Assembly: GCA_025526915.1 (NCBI GenBank)
Contig: JAHLKH010000454.1
Location: 1 to 11,357 of the forward strand
Direction of reading: 5' to 3'
From: Entophlyctis helioformis
Taxonomy: Eukaryota > Chytridiomycota > Chytridiomycetes > Chytridiales > Chytriomycetaceae
DNA length: 11,357 bases
The notes below the pieces were generated by a model. It saw only the letters and a list, made by a program, of their open reading frames with translations, was not told the origin of the DNA and ran no database searches. Shown here one piece after another: positions 9,402 to 11,357 of the stretch. Numbering within the stretch: position 1 is the first letter of the stretch; every line of letters starts with the position of its first letter. The position numbers were made by a program, and so were the translations under genes.

Positions 9402-9448
9402 ACCATGCTGGCCCTCTCTCACTCCAACACGCAGCGCTCAACCCACCC

Positions 9449-9454
9449 AATAAA
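9449..9454 (+). terminator. Polyadenylation signal AATAAA of PLAC8 gene A
   Basis: Lies 48 bases after the TAG stop of gene A and only 42 bases before the ATG of gene B. Cleavage 10-30 bases downstream leaves almost no room for the next promoter and leader, so B's promoter probably overlaps A's 3' end. Confidence 0.6.
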
Positions 9455-9496
9455 CTCTTGAATTCCGCTCTTGCCATTGTGTCTGCGATCGCACAG

Positions 9497-10482
9497 ATGG
9501 ACGCGAAACCAACAGCTCCAGACGCGACGCGCTCCAACCAGCAGCCGCTGAATGGGTCGGTGGTGCCCGAGGAAGCACCGCCCGCCTACGAGATGATGGC
9601 CATGGCATCCTCGTCATCGGCACCGCCCATGCCGCCGGCACAGTACCACCAAGCGCAATTGGAGGCTGAGCAACTGGCACGACCACAGAAACCACAAGCT
9701 CAGCAATATCAGGCGTACCCTATCCAGCCGCAGCCTCAGATGCAGCCTCAGATGCAGATGCAACCACAGATGCAGATGCAGTATGTGTATGCTCCGCAGA
9801 ATGGACAGCAGCCGCCAGGGCAACTGCCTATGACGGTTGTTCCTGTGCAGCAGATGCAGCCAGGCATGATTGCGCCCGTCATGATGCCAGCCGGCCAAAA
9901 CGGATCCCAGGTCATCTTTATCGTCGTGAGTGCCACGGCAACGCCAAGATGGCCCGATTGGCCATCACATGGATGGTCGTCCTCCAGCAACGCTAACCGA
10001 CTGTGCCGTCCAGCAACATCCTCCGCAGCCGCCACAGCCGCCGCAGCCACGAGCATGGAGGTATGCTCTGATTGATATCGGCAAGCCAGAGTACATGTCC
10101 GTGTTCTTGGCGTCCATGTACTGCCCGTGCTGCGTGTACGCCAAGAACGTGACGATGCTGCACAACAACAAGCGCGAATACTGCTGCGCGTGTCTGCAGT
10201 ACTGCTGCTGCTCGGTGTGTTTTGGCATCGAGACTCGGCGAGAGATCCGGGCACAGTACCATATCAAGGTGGGTTCCGCTGCTCTGTGGGCTCATGCTCA
10301 TGCTCTTGTTGCTGCTCGTGCTGTTGTGTGGCTGGCGTGCTGACGCGATGGACATGTGGTGTGAGCAGGGCCAGAACCTGATTGACGATGTCATGGCACA
10401 CTGCTGCTTCCGCCCTTGCGCGCTCAGTCAGGAGCGGTGCGAGTTGCTTTCTGCGCCGCCACAGCACACACACAGTGGCTGA
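9497..10482 (+). CDS. PLAC8-family cysteine-rich protein B with long Gln/Pro/Met tail, 265 residues, three exons
   Basis: Exons: 9497-9925, 10014-10268, 10369-10482; introns of 88 and 100 bases with CTAAC and CTGAC, all joins phase 0. The first 143 residues are disordered: a PPAY motif at 28-31, a Gln-rich stretch, QPQM/QM repeats, then the hydrophobic ending VIFIV, which matches TVIIV of gene A. The PLAC8 domain fills roughly 160-252: MYCPCC at 178-183, YCCACLQYCCCSVCF, REIRAQYHIK, and HCCFRPCALSQE at 239-250. The second intron falls at the same place as the last intron of gene A (after NIR in A, after HIK in B). Start chosen because the upstream open frame runs back into gene A and carries A's poly(A) signal. 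Function unknown; membrane association is likely by family. Confidence 0.8.
9729..9782 (+). repeat. Short coding minisatellite (CAGCCTCAGATG-type units)
   Basis: In exon 1 of PLAC8 gene B. Units of 12 and 6 bases encode QPQM QPQM QM QPQM QM Q. The third QPQM unit uses CAACCACAGATG, so it has begun to diverge. It probably expanded by slippage in the disordered tail. Confidence 0.8.
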
Positions 10483-10718
10483 TGCACACGTAAGAATGAA
10501 AGGCAGATATCCGTTGTCCGGCGGCTGTGGCAGTGTCGGTGGCTGTGGCAAGACACAGACCGTGCGAATCTGATTGGACGGCTGCTCAGTGCTGCTTGGC
10601 TGCCGTGCCATGATGCTTGGCTGCTGTGCAGTGTGGCAGGGCAGCAGTGTACAAAAAGCGGCTGCCTGCCCGCTGCCTGCCGTTCCCGCCATCTCGCCAA
10701 TCCACACAGCCAGCCGCC
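10483..10718. other. Intergenic region between PLAC8 genes B and C
   Basis: The 236 bases hold degenerate GGCTGTGGCAGTG and TTGGCTGC repeats (about 10520-10660) and a GCCTGCCCGCTGCCTGCC stretch near 10662-10681. No AATAAA is present; AATGAA at 10495-10500 is the nearest variant for gene B. An open frame at 10574-10933 crosses the start of gene C out of frame and is not supported as a gene. The promoter of gene C should be here, but I recognise no specific box. Confidence 0.5.
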
Positions 10719-11357
10719 ATGTCGTACGCCAACACTCAGCAGATGAACACCAACGGCCAGGTACGTCTGTGGTGCTGCCTGTGATGCCGCCTGCTCGCGT
10801 CCACCAAACCCTGTCTGCAGTCCATGGCGCTGACGGCTGCTCCTGCTCTCTCTCTCTCTCATGCTCTGCCACCGTTCAAGCCCGTTGCCGGCAACGGCCC
10901 CAAGAAGGCGTCGTTCGAGGTCGGCCTCTTTGACTGCTTTGGCGACATTGGTGAGTCTGTCCGCCCACATGCCAGCACGCCTGCTCCGCCTGCCCAGCTG
11001 TCCGCTTGCCCATCAAGCTATCGTTATCGCTCGCTCGCTCGCTCGACGACTCTGCAAGTGCTGACACCCCGTCCAAAGGAACCTTCATCGTCGCGTGCTT
11101 CGTGCCCTGCGTTACCTACGGCCAGAACCAGCAGAGAGCCAACGACAAGGACAGCTGCTTCACCGTGAGTGTCTTGCCTCTGTCTGCTGCGCACTTGCCG
11201 CTCGCCTGTGCACGCCTTTGTGCTCCGTTGTGCACGCCTTTGTGTTTCTTGGCCTGGCCTCACGTGATTGCCCCACGAGATCCGACGCTGATCTGACCCA
11301 TTTGCGTGACCATCAGGACGGCTGCATCTACTGCCTGTGCGCTCCTTTGCGCTCCCT
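10719..11357 (+). CDS. PLAC8-family cysteine-rich protein C, 3'-partial, four visible exons
   Basis: Exons: 10719-10760, 10881-10950, 11079-11164, 11317 to the window edge. The join gives an N terminus MSYANTQQMNTNGQ, then GLFDCFGDIG (compare GLFSCFEDCG in gene A), FIVACFVPCVTYGQ (the PLAC8 CPC-like element), DKDSCFT and DGCIYCLCAP before the window ends, so the C-terminal CALxQE element is outside. Exon 1 is 42 bases and ends in phase 0, exactly as in gene A, and the intron before the Asp of DGCIYC matches the one before DCCVAF in A. One extra intron splits GDIG, with no counterpart in gene A. Introns are 120, 128 and 152 bases, each with CTGAC. Exon 2 could instead start at 10821, adding 20 residues in frame. 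Function unknown. Confidence 0.78.
10761..10880 (+). other. PLAC8 gene C intron 1 with two possible in-frame acceptors
   Basis: Donor GTACGT. The acceptor at 10880 (TTCAAG) lies after CTGAC at 10830-10834 and a pure CT tract at 10846-10860. An alternative acceptor CTGCAG at 10820 is also in frame but has no CTGAC before it. The 60-base difference would add SMALTAAPALSLSHALPPFK. I prefer the distal site because of its branch-site and pyrimidine signals. Confidence 0.6.
11027..11045. repeat. TCGC tetranucleotide repeat
   Basis: Four TCGC units plus TCG, inside intron 2 of PLAC8 gene C (10951-11078), just upstream of its CTGAC branch-site candidate at about 11060. Non-coding simple repeat. Confidence 0.8.
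11207..11244. repeat. 16-base direct repeat TGTGCACGCCTTTGTG, 22 bases apart
   Basis: Perfect copies at 11207-11222 and 11229-11244 within intron 3 of PLAC8 gene C (11165-11316). A TCACGTGA palindrome follows at 11260-11267. Probably a small tandem duplication. Confidence 0.85.

Noticed and set aside
9065..9496. Upstream extension of the PLAC8 B frame
   Set aside because: It would overlap gene A exons and its AATAAA, and has no PLAC8-like sequence; the ATG at 9497 is the better start.

Overview
This is nuclear DNA from a eukaryote. The genes are split by short GT-AG introns (60 to about 205 bases), and nearly all of these introns carry a CTGAC or CTAAC branch-site-like pentamer near the 3' end. 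The DNA is GC-rich and packed with simple repeats, and genes lie only 80 to 240 bases apart. The gene content (an ankyrin/RCC1/double-BTB protein like animal and fungal IBTK, a fungal-looking NOP2, and a cluster of PLAC8 cysteine-rich proteins) and the tight packing suggest an early-branching opisthokont. A zoosporic (chytrid-like) fungus is my best guess; the sequence alone does not prove it.

Layout. Positions 1-2697, minus strand: NOP2, the nucleolar 25S/28S rRNA cytosine-5 methyltransferase, in five visible exons with its 3' end beyond the window. Its second intron holds 33 perfect CAA copies (plus strand). Positions 2698-2899: a 202-base divergent promoter with seven E-box-like hexamers spaced at exactly 11 bases, plus a poly(dA) tract. 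Positions 2900-8533, plus strand: a six-exon gene for a 1759-residue IBTK-like protein, whose stop codon overlaps its own AATAAA signal. Positions 8621-9401, 9497-10482 and 10719 to the window end, plus strand: three tandem PLAC8-family genes sharing intron positions. The third is cut by the window edge.

How the parts relate. NOP2 acts in ribosome assembly. The IBTK-like protein has the architecture of a substrate adaptor for a cullin-3 ubiquitin ligase. The two are unrelated in mechanism but share one promoter, so the phased E-box array could co-regulate them. The PLAC8 genes look like a local duplication series whose N-terminal tails have diverged; the middle copy gained a long Gln/Pro/Met-rich tail with a PPAY motif. 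I saw no RNA genes, transposons, CRISPR arrays or viral sequence. Gene models are by eye from splice signals, reading-frame continuity and family resemblance; no alignment was run.
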